The notes: generated from the letters alone by a model not told the origin. Shown: positions 11,201 through 21,724, numbered from the stretch's first letter. The stretch is DNA of 64,000 bases from Artemisia argyi (GCA_030686995.1 CM060688.1:201166718-201230717), one strand, 5' to 3'. Numbers and translations: made by a program.

Positions 11201-11831
11201 CAAAATGGAAGATCCTGAAGTTGTGGATGCTAAACCATTAGGAGTCAAATATCCAATTGTCAAAGTAACTACAGGGTATGATACTAATATTGGAACATTT
11301 CATGATGTCCAGAGATCTGATGGTAAGTCTCACAGATTTCTCAGATTTCAACAAATGTTACATTACTTTGATAGAGAGGATGTTGAAGACTTGTGGAAGT
11401 TATACAAGGCAAAGTTTGGAGCTAAGAAATTTGATGGTCAAAAGTATGAGATAGATCAAATTGATCATGTCTTAACTGCTTCTGATAATGTTTTGTGGAG
11501 AGCTCTTAAACTAATGTTTGAACCTTCAATGGATGACTCTGAGTGGACAGAGATAGCTGACTACAAGGTAAGAAGATGGAGACTTTTTCAAGATTCTGGA
11601 GTTCATATGTTAACTCTTGGGCCAATTACCTTGTATATGCTAGCTGAAAAGGATTACCCAGTGGTAAGATACTGGAATGTTGTTAATCAGATGGTTAATA
11701 GTGAAAGAACACTTAAGCTGCAGAAAGACTATGATTCTGATGATCAAGCATTCAATTTGCTGACAAAGTATAAGAGGATATTTGATCAACTGAATTCTCA
11801 AGGGATGAAGTGTTTGGAAGCATCCTCCTAG
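8283..11831 (+). CDS. C1 third ORF (1182 aa), retrotransposon accessory protein of unknown function
   Basis: ATG at 8283; stop at 11829-11831, 63 bp before the 3' LTR. The N-terminal ~220 residues look like a folded domain of a type I recall from plant, especially Asteraceae, retrotransposon proteins annotated only as hypothetical. Residues about 250-420 are low-complexity Ser/Thr/Asp. Residues about 429-485 look coiled-coil and run into Lys/Arg-rich KKSRSSTSLKRLKK. A second basic cluster, KKKKRKIG, is near 931. The C-terminal third is charged and looks helical. I see no signal peptide or membrane segment, so the 'envelope-like' label used for ORFs at this place in Sireviruses is not supported. 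The basic clusters suggest a nuclear protein. Ser/Ala linkers carry the element's CTGCTGCT motif. Confidence 0.8.
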   Translation: MELSRTWVEQHNSVVVLNEELVPEGFTDMVKFLNATSLRYALTVNPTIYVSYIKHFWFTAKIKTMNGEKHVSAFVDGQKVRVTESSIREFLLLDDETETTCLANDAIFAGLKELGYEGKHTNLKFQKALLCPQYKFLIHLFLHCLSPKTSGWHEFSTTIASAMICLCKVQPFNFSKMILAGLIKGVEDGSYLLYPRFLQFFIEKQISKTRTHIAEYDAPKLASRTFTFLNKHGKGFSGAHTNLTSFMEQIVHNNQGEGSGNPTDSHHTPNLTTSVTQPTKQYSRRKTKKNTNLPQDSVSMAVPDEAVLGDGEDMLARAVTTASSLAAEQDSDNIIKTQTKATSREKDSYESASQDDNPSQMENIGGSADQTRFDTEFLSQDSPLGPGHTGQSDEDRPVTHELTDPLVHDDNVGDSPLGPGNTGRSDETTMQLIKELTATCTALGLKCESLEDKVLNLSDVVASQAKVIIKMRKQIKSFKKSRSSTSLKRLKKVGTTQVVSSSEPSTHLEEDASKQGRKEIVMDSGEVNLEKVDNVQDMDTGIVSGEVPVIEDMDVDSPQNDEDFVVADRSGNEVVMEKVVVAQEKVENVAIADSTAVHVSAAKNVDGSAASGIVNAAEVQDSAAGSMVKVAAEAMVLLSKKTAADTHTSQLPTPSLSQSITTTSITSATRKPQKGITIREPAATQKKTITSSSTDKGKGKQVDVQRWIYKGVDFTDVPFDSWPKPLQVEHDEAAAIKAQEVYNLEDQQMAEKEAEGLRMYDEWDDEKIRIAADIELNKLIKIEENEVPNFNVQSWFSNFASNKRKENAAARRKVKVFKGPTVKQQRKEYERYLKNMGGWTLVQLKAYSDKEVFDLYQQTKRRTDTFYNMGCAEDLEQIAQMNKKLVPEKIAEAEQIQEAYVVEKLESDATKITSSVQGDKRKGVVQKSIAKKKKRKIGEGSSLMPEGDMFQHDFDDIPAEHLKERLKVYTVVGKMEDPEVVDAKPLGVKYPIVKVTTGYDTNIGTFHDVQRSDGKSHRFLRFQQMLHYFDREDVEDLWKLYKAKFGAKKFDGQKYEIDQIDHVLTASDNVLWRALKLMFEPSMDDSEWTEIADYKVRRWRLFQDSGVHMLTLGPITLYMLAEKDYPVVRYWNVVNQMVNSERTLKLQKDYDSDDQAFNLLTKYKRIFDQLNSQGMKCLEASS

Positions 11832-11880
11832 TAATGTTTTGAGCTTTGAAGAAACTTGAATATTTAGAAATAAATATTAA

Positions 11881-11894
11881 GTTTAGGGGAGGAT
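11881..11894 (+). other. C1 polypurine tract
   Basis: GTTTAGGGGAGGAT lies directly before the TG of the 3' LTR and should prime plus-strand synthesis. The identical 14 bases, on the other strand, flank the 3' LTR of C2 at 38621-38634. Confidence 0.92.
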
Positions 11895-12372
11895 TGTTGG
11901 GTTTTGACCAAGTGACACTGCTGCTATGAAACTCTCCTGCTGAGTAATACTGCTGCTACAATGAAACTGCTGCTAGTGTTAATGACTCTGCTGCTGAAGA
12001 CAATCTGCTGCTTGGTGAAACTACTGCTGAAGAGATTAGCATTGTATACGATAGGATAATTATGGAATAGATTCTTTGTATAGTTTATCTATTTAGATTA
12101 TTCTTATCTTGTAGAGAAAGGTATTGTAAACCTAGTAGGACTCCTTGGCCTATAAAAGGAGGATCCTAGGGTTAGATTATGTACGTATTATTATTATTCA
12201 CTTCAAGGTTGTAAAACCCTAGCATTATCGAGTGCTCGTATTAATAATATTGAAGTGTTGAAAGAGAATTCTTAATCTTCTTAAGTTAAGCTTTTATATT
12301 CCGCGTTTAAGCTTAAGTATTTGTTTAAGTTAACTTCTATATAAGATCGTATTAGCTCAACTGGGATCAACA
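11895..12372 (+). repeat. C1 3' LTR (478 bp)
   Basis: Copy of 195-672 with one substitution (C at 11936). It ends ATCAACA and is followed by the ATTTG target duplication at 12373-12377. Confidence 0.96.
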
Positions 12373-12377
12373 ATTTG

Positions 12378-15300
12378 TAATAAGAAACATGATTCATCTG
12401 AATGTAATGTCGAAAGTACTGGTTCTAATGCATGTAATGACTCTGTTTGTTTAATATGCAAGAAATGTTTAATTAATGATGTTCATGATGAATGTGTTTC
12501 TAAGAATGTGAATGTTACGCCTGAACAGAAGTATGTTCCAAAGGGAACTAGTGCTAGATCTAGATCTATAGAAAGATTAGTTTCACGCTTTAGGTCTACC
12601 ACTGGTAGTCGAATACCTAGGAACTACCTTAAGTTTTGTATGTGGATACCAACGGGTAGAGAGTTCATTCTTCATAATGGCAAATTGGAAGTTGTTCAAA
12701 ATAAACATGTTGCAACCTTTGATGTGTGTGATTCGGAATTTACTCCTAACCCCATGGAACCAAATTTAAAACGGTTTCCAAATACAAACTCTTCTGTTCT
12801 TGGTAGGTTATCGAAATATGTCTTTGGATCGTCGACTCGGGTTGCTCCAAGCACATGACCCGGAATTTAAAGCTGCTGATCAATTTCATCTGGAAATTCA
12901 TGGGAACTGTACGCTTTGGAAATGATCATGTAGCAGCTATTCATGGTTATGGAGATCTTCAGTTTGGGAATTTTTTAATCACTCGAGTTTATTACGTCGA
13001 AGGGTTGGGACGCAACTTGTTTTCAGTTGGGCAGTTTTGTGATGCAGATTTAGAAGTAGCATTCAGAAGAAACACGGTTTTTATAAGAAATTTGGTTGGT
13101 GATGATCTCTTAACTGGTAATCGTGGTACAAACTTGTACGCTATTGACATCAACCAAATGGCTTCTACATCACCAATTTGTCTTATGACAAGGGCAACCG
13201 AAACTAAGTCCTGGCTGTGGCATAGACGTTTATCCCATCTTAATTTCGACACGATCAACAAGTTAGCCAAAGACAACATCGTCACCGGACTTCCTAAGTT
13301 CAAATACACCAAGGAACACCTATGTCCATCATGCGAACAAGGAAAAAGTAAAAGAGCATCATATAAACCCAAAACCGTACCTAGTTCGGAAGCAAGGTTA
13401 CATATATTGCACATGGACTTATGTGGCCCAATGAAAGTTGAAAGCATTAATGGGAAGAAGTATATTCTTGTTATTGTTGATGATTATTCAAGATATACTT
13501 GGGTAAAGTTTTTGAGATGAAAAGACGAAGCACCAGGCATCATCATCACCTTTCTGAAGCGTATTCAAGTTCTACTTCAAGCTCCAGTAAGGATTATAAG
13601 AACAGACAATGGCACAGAATTTACAAACCAGGAGTTAAGAACTTACCTTGAAGATGTTGGAATCACACACCAAACATCAGTTGTTAGAACTCCACAGCAG
13701 AATGGGGTAGTTGAAAGAAGAAATCGAACTCTTGTGGAAGCTGCTCGCACAATGCTGATTTTTTCTAGTGCACCACTATTCTTATGGGCTGATGATGTAG
13801 CCACTGCTTGCTTTACTCAAAACCGATCCCTAGTCCATCCGAGATTCAATAAAACCCCATATGAGCTAGTGAACAACCGTAAACCTGACATCTCTTACCT
13901 TCACGTGTTTGGCGCTTTGTGCTATCCGACGAATGACAGAGAAGATCTAGGGAAGTTAAAAGCTAAGGGTGATATTGGAATCTTCATTGGATATTCAGAA
14001 AACTCGAGGGCATTCAGGGTGTATAATAGAAGAACGAAAAAGATAATGGAGACGATGAATGTGAAGTTTGACGAGATTTCACAAATGGCTTCTGAGAGAT
14101 ACGCTCTAGAACCCGCGCTTAATCCAATGGCTTATAATCAAAACGGATTAGGACACGAACCTAACATACAGACTTTTGGACACATCAGTTCAGGACTCGT
14201 GCCTCAAGGAGCTCAGTCAACAAACACGGACAAACCTTCAAAACAAGAACTGGAAAATTTCTTCGAGTTAATGTTTGATGAATACTATGGTGGAACTTCG
14301 ACAAATGCATCTCCACAACATTCCGCTGCACCCGCTCAAAACCATCAACCACCACCACCACCACAGGATGCATCTACTACAATTGAAGCTGAAGCACCAA
14401 CTCCCTCAGCATCATCTACATCTACTCAAGCCACTCCAGCTATTGAAACTGTTCTACCAAGCGTTGATGAGCAAATCCAAAACACAAATTTTCAAGAAGA
14501 ACCAACAAATAATTCAAACGATGTTATGTTAGAAGAAGAAGAAGAAGTATTTGAAAACCCGTTTGCAACAGACTCTGCTGAATCTTCTTCAAGGTTACAA
14601 GAACCATCTAACACACATTTGTTACACCCAAGGTACCCTTCTACGTTTCAATGGACAAAAGACCATCCAATAGAACATGTTATTGGTGAACCTTCAAAGC
14701 CAGTTCAGACAAGGAGACAACTTGCCACTGATCTCGAATTGTGCATCTACATTTGCTCAATCAGCCTCAAAGAACCAAAGAACATTCGGGAAGCAATGGC
14801 AGAAAACCCTTGGATTGAAGCGATGCAGGAGGAATTTCTTCAATACCTGTTACATGATAGTTGGGAACTTGTTGAACGACCACTTGATAAACGTGTTCTC
14901 GATCTCAAGTGGTTGTGGAAGAACAAACTGGATGAGGAAATGACTGTTATTCGCAACAAAGCTTGTCTCGTGGCTAAAGGTTATCCACAAGAAGAAGGGA
15001 TAGATTTCGAAGAATCGTTCGCGCCTGTAGCTAGACTTGAAGCAGTCTGGATTTTCTTAGCCTATGCAGCTCACAAAAACATCACAGTCTATTAGATGGA
15101 TATTAAGACAGCTTTCTTGAATGGTACTCTGAAAGAAGAAGTGTATGTGAGTCAGCCAGAGGGATTCATCGACAGAGATCATCCAGACTACGTCTACAAG
15201 CTTAAGAAAGCCATTTATGGTCTAAAACAAGTTCCAAGAGCGTGGTATGACGAACTATCATCTTTCTTGCTCAAAAAATATTTCACAAAAGGAACGGTTG

Positions 15301-16332
15301 ATGACACCTTGTTTATCAAAAAATTCAAAGATGACATTTTGATCGTTCAAATTTACGTGGACGACATAATTTTTGGATCAACTAATCCTAACCATTCAAA
15401 AGATTTTGAAAATCTCATGAAAATCAAATTTGAAATGTCCATGATGGGGGAACAAAAATTCTTTCTTGGTTTACAAATACATCAATCCCCTCGTGGTATT
15501 TTTATCAATCAAGCTAAATACACAATAGAGATTTTGAAAAAACATGGAATGGAAAATTGTGATTCTGTTGGTACACCAATGGTCACTTCACCAATAATAG
15601 GTGTTGATTTGTTTGGAAAACCCATCGATCCGAAAAAATATCAGAGCATGATCGGTTCTCTCATGTACCTAACTGCTAGCCGACCCGATATTTAATTTGT
15701 TGTTTGTTTGTTAGCACGGTTTCAGGCAAAGCCTACCGAACTTCACCTCAAAGAGGTTAAACGGATCTTTCGGTACCTACGAAGCACCATTAACATGGGA
15801 CTTTGGTATCCGAAGGATTCGGGGCTCAATCTAACAGCATTTTCAGATGCAGGCCATGCTGGTGATCAAGTTACAGCAAAGAGTACATCAGGTGGAGCAC
15901 AATTTTTGGGTGAAAAGCTTGTAAGCTGGTCGTCAAAGAAACAGGATTGTACTGCGCTATCAACCGCCGAAACCGAGTATGTGTCTCTATCTGCGTGTTG
16001 TGCCCAAGTTCTTTGGATGCGAACACAGCTCACAGATTATGGCTTTACTTTTGACAGAATACCTATGTATTGTGACTCAAAAAGTGCCATAGCCATCTCG
16101 TTGCAATCCCGTACATCACTCTAAGACGAAGCATATCAAAGTCCGCTACCATTTCATCAAAGAACATGTGGAAGAGGGTACTGTTGAATTATTTTTCGTT
16201 AAGACTGATTACCAACTCGCCGATCTATTTACTAAAGCCCTTCCAAAAGAAAGGTTTGACTATTTAGTTCGACGAATTGGCATGCGAAGCCTAACTCCTG
16301 AGGAGCTAGAACGTCTTCTCGAATCTTCTTGA
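12378..16332 (+). pseudogene. pol: Decayed copia pol of element O (PR-IN-RT-RH)
   Basis: Continues the coding frame of bases 1-194. The protease motif DSGCSKHMT starts at 12834, in a frame different from 12378-12858, so a frameshift lies just upstream. Integrase ([39 protein letters not shown]), RT (YVDDIIFGS) and RNase H ([23 protein letters not shown]) follow. In-frame stops are TGA at 13518-13520, TAG at 15093-15095 and TAA at 15693-15695. A one-base insertion near 16098 shifts the end of RNase H, which then reads to TGA at 16330-16332. The element cannot make Pol. It is a different copia family from C1 and C2, judged by its linker and integrase residues. Confidence 0.92.
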
Positions 16333-17626
16333 AAAATGTTTTCAAAATCACTTCGCTGTAAATATTTTTGAAAAAACAAAATACAAAATTTGAAAAACCA
16401 ACAAAAACAAAATACAAAAATATAAAATTTTCAAAAAAATACAAAAACAATATAAAATCAAAAAATCCAAAAATATTCTTCTCACGACATGTCTCTCGTA
16501 TAAATCAATATTCTGTACTTCTCTAGAAATGTCATTCAACAATGATACGGACATGTACAGATGCTTGAGCGGGAGTCCTTTAAAATGTTTTTCTAAAACA
16601 TGTCGTTTTTCAAAAGTTTTTTCACAATGGCTTTCGTATACTTCAGTACGAAACCCGTACGTTAAATGATGACTTCTGATTATTTTCAAATCAAGGACTC
16701 ATACGTTCAAAGACGAAATCTTTTTCAAAAAAGTTCGAGTCTAAATAAATGAAAAAGATTTCAAGCATAAACTCGTTTTCAAAACAAAATTCTTGAGCAC
16801 TTTTTCAAGATTGTTCAAAAGATTTCTCAAAATCTCTCAAAATTAGTGCTCAAGAAAACTCCCTCTAAACCCTTAATTTATTGTTAAATGTGCTATCATT
16901 AAGGGGGAGTACAAAAACAAAAATGTTCCAAATTCATGCAAATCTGTCTTTCTCTCCAAAAAGCCTTTTATTAATCACTTGATATCAAAAATATCACAAT
17001 ATGCTATTTTTGAGGGGGAGAAGACATGATTAAAATGTGATCAAAGATGTTTAAAGTTTGTGACTAAATCTCAGAAGAGCTCGACTCAGTAAGTACCAAT
17101 GAATTGACGAAGCTTAAAATGTTAGTAATCGAAAAGACTTGTCCTGGACGGGTAATAATTTCAAGCTAGTCTAACTAGTGATGTAAGCGTGTCTCGAATA
17201 GGACTTGTCTGAGTAGAGTGTACCGTATCGAGAGACTTTCTTTGGACTTGACCAGGACGGGTAATAATTTCAAGCTAGTCTAACTAGTGATGTAAGCGTG
17301 TCTCGAATCGGTCATGTTCACTGAAAGTGGATCAATTCAAAAAGTGCAAACTCCTCACGCATGTGCAAATTTCTTAAAAATTACATGAGCACATGTGAAG
17401 GAGGAGTCCTTCAAAGTTGCAAAACTCTCAAAGTGGTAACAACAATGTGTCTTATGATCATAAACACTTTGAGAGATTTTTCATAAATGGTTTCATGGCA
17501 ATTATAGGATAGTCATGGAGTTATAAGGTGACTAAGGTTAGGAAAAACCGTCCTATGATCCGCCAGAGCCGGAGGGATCTACCCAAGGACAAATCCAATA
17601 GATTAGAATTAGAAGTCCTTAGGTAT
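16333..17626 (+). other. Long 3' non-coding region of element O, first part
   Basis: No ORF. AT-rich sequence with A-runs is followed by several purine tracts reading AGGGGGAG (about 16900-16912 and 17010-17020), each after a CTAT-type stretch. These look like spare polypurine tracts. A block of about 55 bp containing GATGTAAGCGTGTCTCG occurs twice (near 17145-17197 and 17256-17308). From about 16619 on it matches 19359-20530 inside N, so O and N belong to one superfamily. N interrupts it at GGTAT, and it resumes at 32520. Confidence 0.7.
17622..17626. repeat. Target site duplication of N, left copy (GGTAT)
   Basis: The matching copy is at 32515-32519, nearly 15 kb away, directly after the CTAACA end of N's 3' LTR. 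O's sequence continues on both sides. Confidence 0.92.
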
Positions 17627-17966
17627 TGTTAGGATTAAAAGTGACGATCATTATTGAGTCAAATAGTTAGTTAAATATATTCATGTAATAGTTAGTAAAA
17701 TGCTAGTTTATTAAGTTTATGTGTATTATTCATGCTTATATAAAGTCTAAGGGCTAGTTATGTAATATGGTCAAAGATATGTGAAGCCCTAGACTACAAG
17801 TATAAATACACTTGTAAGGCCTCATTTTGAGGTTGGTTCTCTTAGTAATAACATTGTCTTAATTTCACACACTAGGAGATCCCTTCCACTCTCTCTCTCT
17901 ACTTACTTTCTCTCTCTAGATCTAGCCTAGATTCACATGTGATAAGGTTGTTCTACGTTCCTAACA
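17627..17966 (+). repeat. N 5' LTR (340 bp)
   Basis: Begins TGTTAGGATT and ends TTCCTAACA. It contains TATAAATAC about 40% from the right end and a CTCTCTCT tract in the leader part. It matches 21725-21882 joined to 32333-32514. Confidence 0.94.
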
Positions 17967-17968
17967 AG

Positions 17969-17980
17969 TGGTATCAGAGC
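17969..17980 (+). other. N primer binding site
   Basis: TGGTATCAGAGC lies two bases after the 5' LTR and is complementary to initiator tRNA-Met, as in C1, C2 and G. Confidence 0.93.
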
Positions 17981-18200
17981 CTAGGGATAATTTTGGGTTG
18001 TCTTAGATTGTTTTTGGGTGAAAAAATCGTGTTTTTTGGTGAAAAATCGGTTCTCGTTACTGTTCATCAAAATTTTTTCGAGTTTGGAAAAAGTTTTATC
18101 GAGTTTGAAACATGGTTATCGAGTTTGACAAATTGTTATCGAGTTAGATAATCTGTTTATCGAGTTTGGATTTGTTGTTTATCGAGTTAGGTATAATTTC

Positions 18201-18347
18201 TATCGAGTTAGGTGTCACAACTGCTTATCGAGTTAGGTGTCACAACTGCTTATCGAGTTAGGTGTCACAAATGCTTATCGAGTTAGGTGTCACAACTGCT
18301 TATCGAGTTAGGTGTCACAAATGCTTATCTAGTTAGGTGTCATAACT
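18201..18347 (+). repeat. 25-bp minisatellite in the N leader
   Basis: Six head-to-tail units of 25 bp, each starting TATCGAGTTAGGTGTCACAA, begin at 18201, 18226, 18251, 18276, 18301 and 18326; the last is degenerate. Upstream, from about 18075, the same TATCGAGTT core recurs at looser spacing. The array lies between the PBS and the gag remnant. Confidence 0.9.
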
Positions 18348-18384
18348 ACAAGATTGAATCATATGTGAAATAGGTTGTGTAAGC

Positions 18385-19347
18385 GTCCCAAATCATCTTT
18401 TTGAAAAAGAAAAATATGTGCTTCATAAGAAAATTGTTGAATTGGAAAAAACGGTTGCACAACTAACCAAGGATTTTGGTGATGCCAAAAATGATTTTTC
18501 AATCGAAACAGACAAATATGAAAAATATTTTGCACATCTTGAAAATCAAAATGCTTCTTTGCAAGAAAAACTGGCATCATCAGATAATGTTTCTCTTCAA
18601 AAAGAATACAATGATTTGAGAACGTCATACAATGCCTTAAAAGCGAAGTTTGATGTTCTTAACCGGTCAAAAGGAAAATCTCAAGTTTCAAACGAGTCTA
18701 AACCACAAGTAAGTGTTTCGGAGAAGGTTTACACGGGTGAATCTTCCAAACCGTTTTCGAAAAAGGTTTCTCAGTTTACAACCTATTCTTTGCAAAAAGG
18801 AAGGAAATTTTCAAAGAGACCTAATTTTTCTGAAACATTTACCCATCAAAAGGTTTCAAATGCAAGTGCTCATAAAGAAAAGAATCAAGGTTTTCAAACT
18901 CCATACTCTCGTTTTACTCCGGTAAAGCCAGTGTGGAAACCAAAGCAAAGCCGTTCAAAAGATTTGAAATATTCATACTCTGAAATGCTTCCGCTACAAC
19001 AAAGGAATGGCTATGCTTTGAAAAATCCCAATTCTGGAAGGTTTCCATTCATCTCAAAAACGAATTTTCGAAATGAAACACCGAGTTTCAACAATGGATG
19101 GAAAACTTCCTATTCAAGTTTTAAAACTCCAAGAGAGACACCGAGTTTCTCAAACAACTTTCAAAAGCAAAAGAATTTTAAATCACCGTTGATTCCACGA
19201 GCTTTATTTCAAAATGAAACACCGGTTTTCAGTCCTCGTTGGAATTCAACTTCTTTGTCTCGGATTGACACAACTTACAAATGGATTTTAAAATATGGTA
19301 ACCCAGTTAGCGCCATGCTTAAATGGGTTCCAAAAGTTGTTGTCTAA
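18385..19347 (+). pseudogene. gag: C-terminal part of a copia Gag in N
   Basis: The frame is open to a stop at 19345-19347 but has no ATG near its start; the capsid and zinc-knuckle parts are absent. What remains is a coiled-coil segment with leucine/lysine heptads, then a basic, aromatic- and Ser-rich tail with repeats of the type ETPSF. The end reads NPVSAMLKWVPKVVV and resembles the C-termini of the C1 and C2 Gags (AWVxKR). It is probably a relic or an RNA-binding remnant rather than a working Gag. Its survival without stops fits recent descent from an intact element. Confidence 0.7.
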
Positions 19348-21724
19348 TCTAAAATCATAATGGCTTTCGTATACTTCAGTACGAAACCCGGACTTCAAAA
19401 TAATGACTTCTTAGTATTTCAGCTAAGGACTCGTTCTTCAAAGAAAGGAAAGTGTTTAAGTTTAAACAAAGGTTTTAAATATTTTTTCGAACACTTATCC
19501 TAAAAAAATAATGGCTTATGCACACATAACAGTGTATAACCCGCGATTTTCAAAGAAAGGACCCTGTTGTACATTTATGTGCGACAATCCTAAAAGATAA
19601 GAAGACTTCTCATAAAAAATCTTATCAAAGTCTTCTTAATTTTTTGAGCAAAACTTTGAAAAATGTTTCAAAAGGTTTTCAAAACTTTTCAAGATATTGC
19701 TCCCTCAAATCCTTCAAAGCAGATATTTACTCAAAATGTTCTAATTTTGAGGGGGAGTAATATAAAGTTGTTCCAAAAAGATCATGCTTAAAGGAAATTA
19801 ATACGGAATTTACAAACATCCGTTTCTCCCATAAGCTATCCAAAAAGAAAAGGTTTTAATCAATTGGTATAAAAAATACCATGGATATGCTATTTTTGAG
19901 GGGGAGAAGACGTGATTAAAATGTGATCATCTTGAATCTCAAAAGAGCTCGACTCAGAAATGACCCAAGAATTGACGAAACAACAAAAGTTAGTAATCGA
20001 AAAGACTTATCCTCGATGGGTAATAACATCAAGTTAGTTACTAGAGCTAGTTGTCACCTAAAAGCTGACAATGGAACTCTTTAACTAGCCACGTAAGCGT
20101 GTCTCGAAAAGGATTTGTCTTAGTAGAAATGTACCATTTTGAGAAACTTTCTGTGGATATGACCAGGCCGGGTAATAACTTCAAGCTAGTCTAACTAGTG
20201 ATGTAAGCGTGTCTCGAATCGGTTGTGTTTATTGAAAGTGAATCAATTCAAAAGTGCAAACTCCTCACGCATGTGCAAATTTCTTAAAAATTCCATGAGC
20301 ACATGTGAAGGGGGAGTCCTTCATGAAATGTAAAACTCTCGAAGTGTTAACAAAATATGTTTTATTATCATAACACTTTGAGAGATTTTCACAAATGGTT
20401 TGATGGCAACAATAGGATAGTCATGAAGTTATAAGGTGACTAAGGTTAGGAAAAACCGTCCTATGATCCGCCAGAGCCGGAGGGATCTACCCAAGGATAA
20501 TTCCAATAGATTAGAATTAGAAGTCCTTAGGTATGATCTGAAAAAAGGAGAAAAGATTGAAAGGAGAAAGAAGGGGTTGAAGAATTAAAAAGAAAAGCAA
20601 ATGAAAGGGTGAAAAGAAATAGCCCTCCAAATGTTCAACCTTAGGGCAGACACCGGGTTCAACTCATATGCTACTGGTTGTTACTAAGGTGACACTGGTA
20701 TTGAAGACAAGACGTCATGGACCCAGTGACGCACTGCACTTAACCTTCTAGCCACTCGAGTATCTCTCAAAAGGTACTTGTTTCATTCTCACGGGGAACC
20801 AGTGTAAGCTATCGACTTATCTCTTAGAGATGGTTGATATTGAAGCAGGAGACCCCTCCCTAGTCTCCGCATAGGAAACCAAATTATGCACTTATCGAGT
20901 CTAGAGCCATGAGATACATTAAAAGATCTCTTAGGATACACTTTCCTATGAATACACTTGTGTTCGCCAAAAAGGACACAAGTTGTAAGAGTCTTTATGA
21001 GATCTACGGATCTTGCCTTATCTATCATGATGGTTACTATGTCTCAAACGGTCTACAGTTGTGGGGTGATCTCCAGCAACTCACCTGAATCATTGATGTA
21101 CTTCGGTGGATCTAGTAAGCCCTTTCAAGGGTATCTGGTTCAGGAACGGCCTTGGTAAGGATTAGAAGGAGTCTTCACACTATGCTGTTGAAGATCTCTA
21201 ATTCCGAACCTGTAAGTACCGGTTGATCTATTGCTAACTGTTTTATGCAGGTACTCATAAATGTTCCTTGGAGAAAGACCGTTACCATCACTCAAAGATC
21301 CACATGCTCATACCCTGCAAAGCTCTCTTCAAAGATCAAAGCAAAGCAAAGTTCAGAACGTTTCTAAGTCAAAGTCAAAGAATTTTCAAACTGAAGAAAC
21401 AAAGATTAATGTCAAAGAGAAGAGAACTTCACAAAGACTCAAAGCCAAACAAAGTATGAGCATGTTGGAAAAGACGTAAAGACAACAGAGTAAAGATGTT
21501 GTCCAAAGGCAAGAAAGATCACAAAGCATGATTGGAACAAAGGAACTAGCAAAACTATTACACAAGGACTCAAAGTTCAAGAAAACAAGCTTCAAAGATC
21601 AAAGATCAAAGTCACAAAAGAGAGATCTCAATGATCACCCTTAGGGGGAGTTTGTTAGCTTTAGAAGTGTTGATCATTTATGAAATCAAAGTGAGATCTC
21701 AATGATCGTCCCTTAGGGGGAGAT
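19348..21724 (+). other. 3' non-coding region of N
   Basis: No credible ORF over 2.4 kb. It is homologous to O (16619-17626 plus 32520-33784). It has purine tracts AGGGGGAG at about 19748-19758 and 19898-19908, and CCTTAGGGGGAG at about 21641 and 21711. The block ending GTAAGCGTGTCTCG occurs near 20095-20115 and 20200-20218. Just after the 21641 tract, TGTTAGCTTTAGAAGTG mimics the first bases of the LTR, suggesting a degenerate false LTR start. Confidence 0.65.
21711..21724 (+). other. N polypurine tract
   Basis: CCTTAGGGGGAGAT lies directly before the 3' LTR start at 21725. The same sequence precedes O's 3' LTR at 33785, and a variant precedes P's LTR at 34867. Confidence 0.85.

Larger units (their letters stand above)
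195..12372 (+). mobile_element. C1: full-length, very young Ty1/copia retrotransposon with three sense ORFs and one antisense ORF
   Basis: C1 is 12,178 bp. Its order is 5' LTR, tRNA-Met PBS, gag, pol (PR-IN-RT-RH, copia order), an antisense ORF, a 1182-aa third ORF, a PPT and the 3' LTR. All long ORFs are uninterrupted. The two LTRs differ at a single position (G at 236, C at 11936), which gives about 0.08 Myr under the assumed rate. A long element with an extra ORF after pol resembles the Sirevirus-type layout of plant copia elements. The lineage call is inference from layout, not phylogeny. It interrupts the coding region of O. It looks autonomous, provided pol can be expressed past the gag stop. 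Confidence 0.95.

Noticed and set aside
8283..11831. Envelope-like gene
   Set aside because: Position fits but no signal peptide, membrane span or fusion-type sequence is visible.
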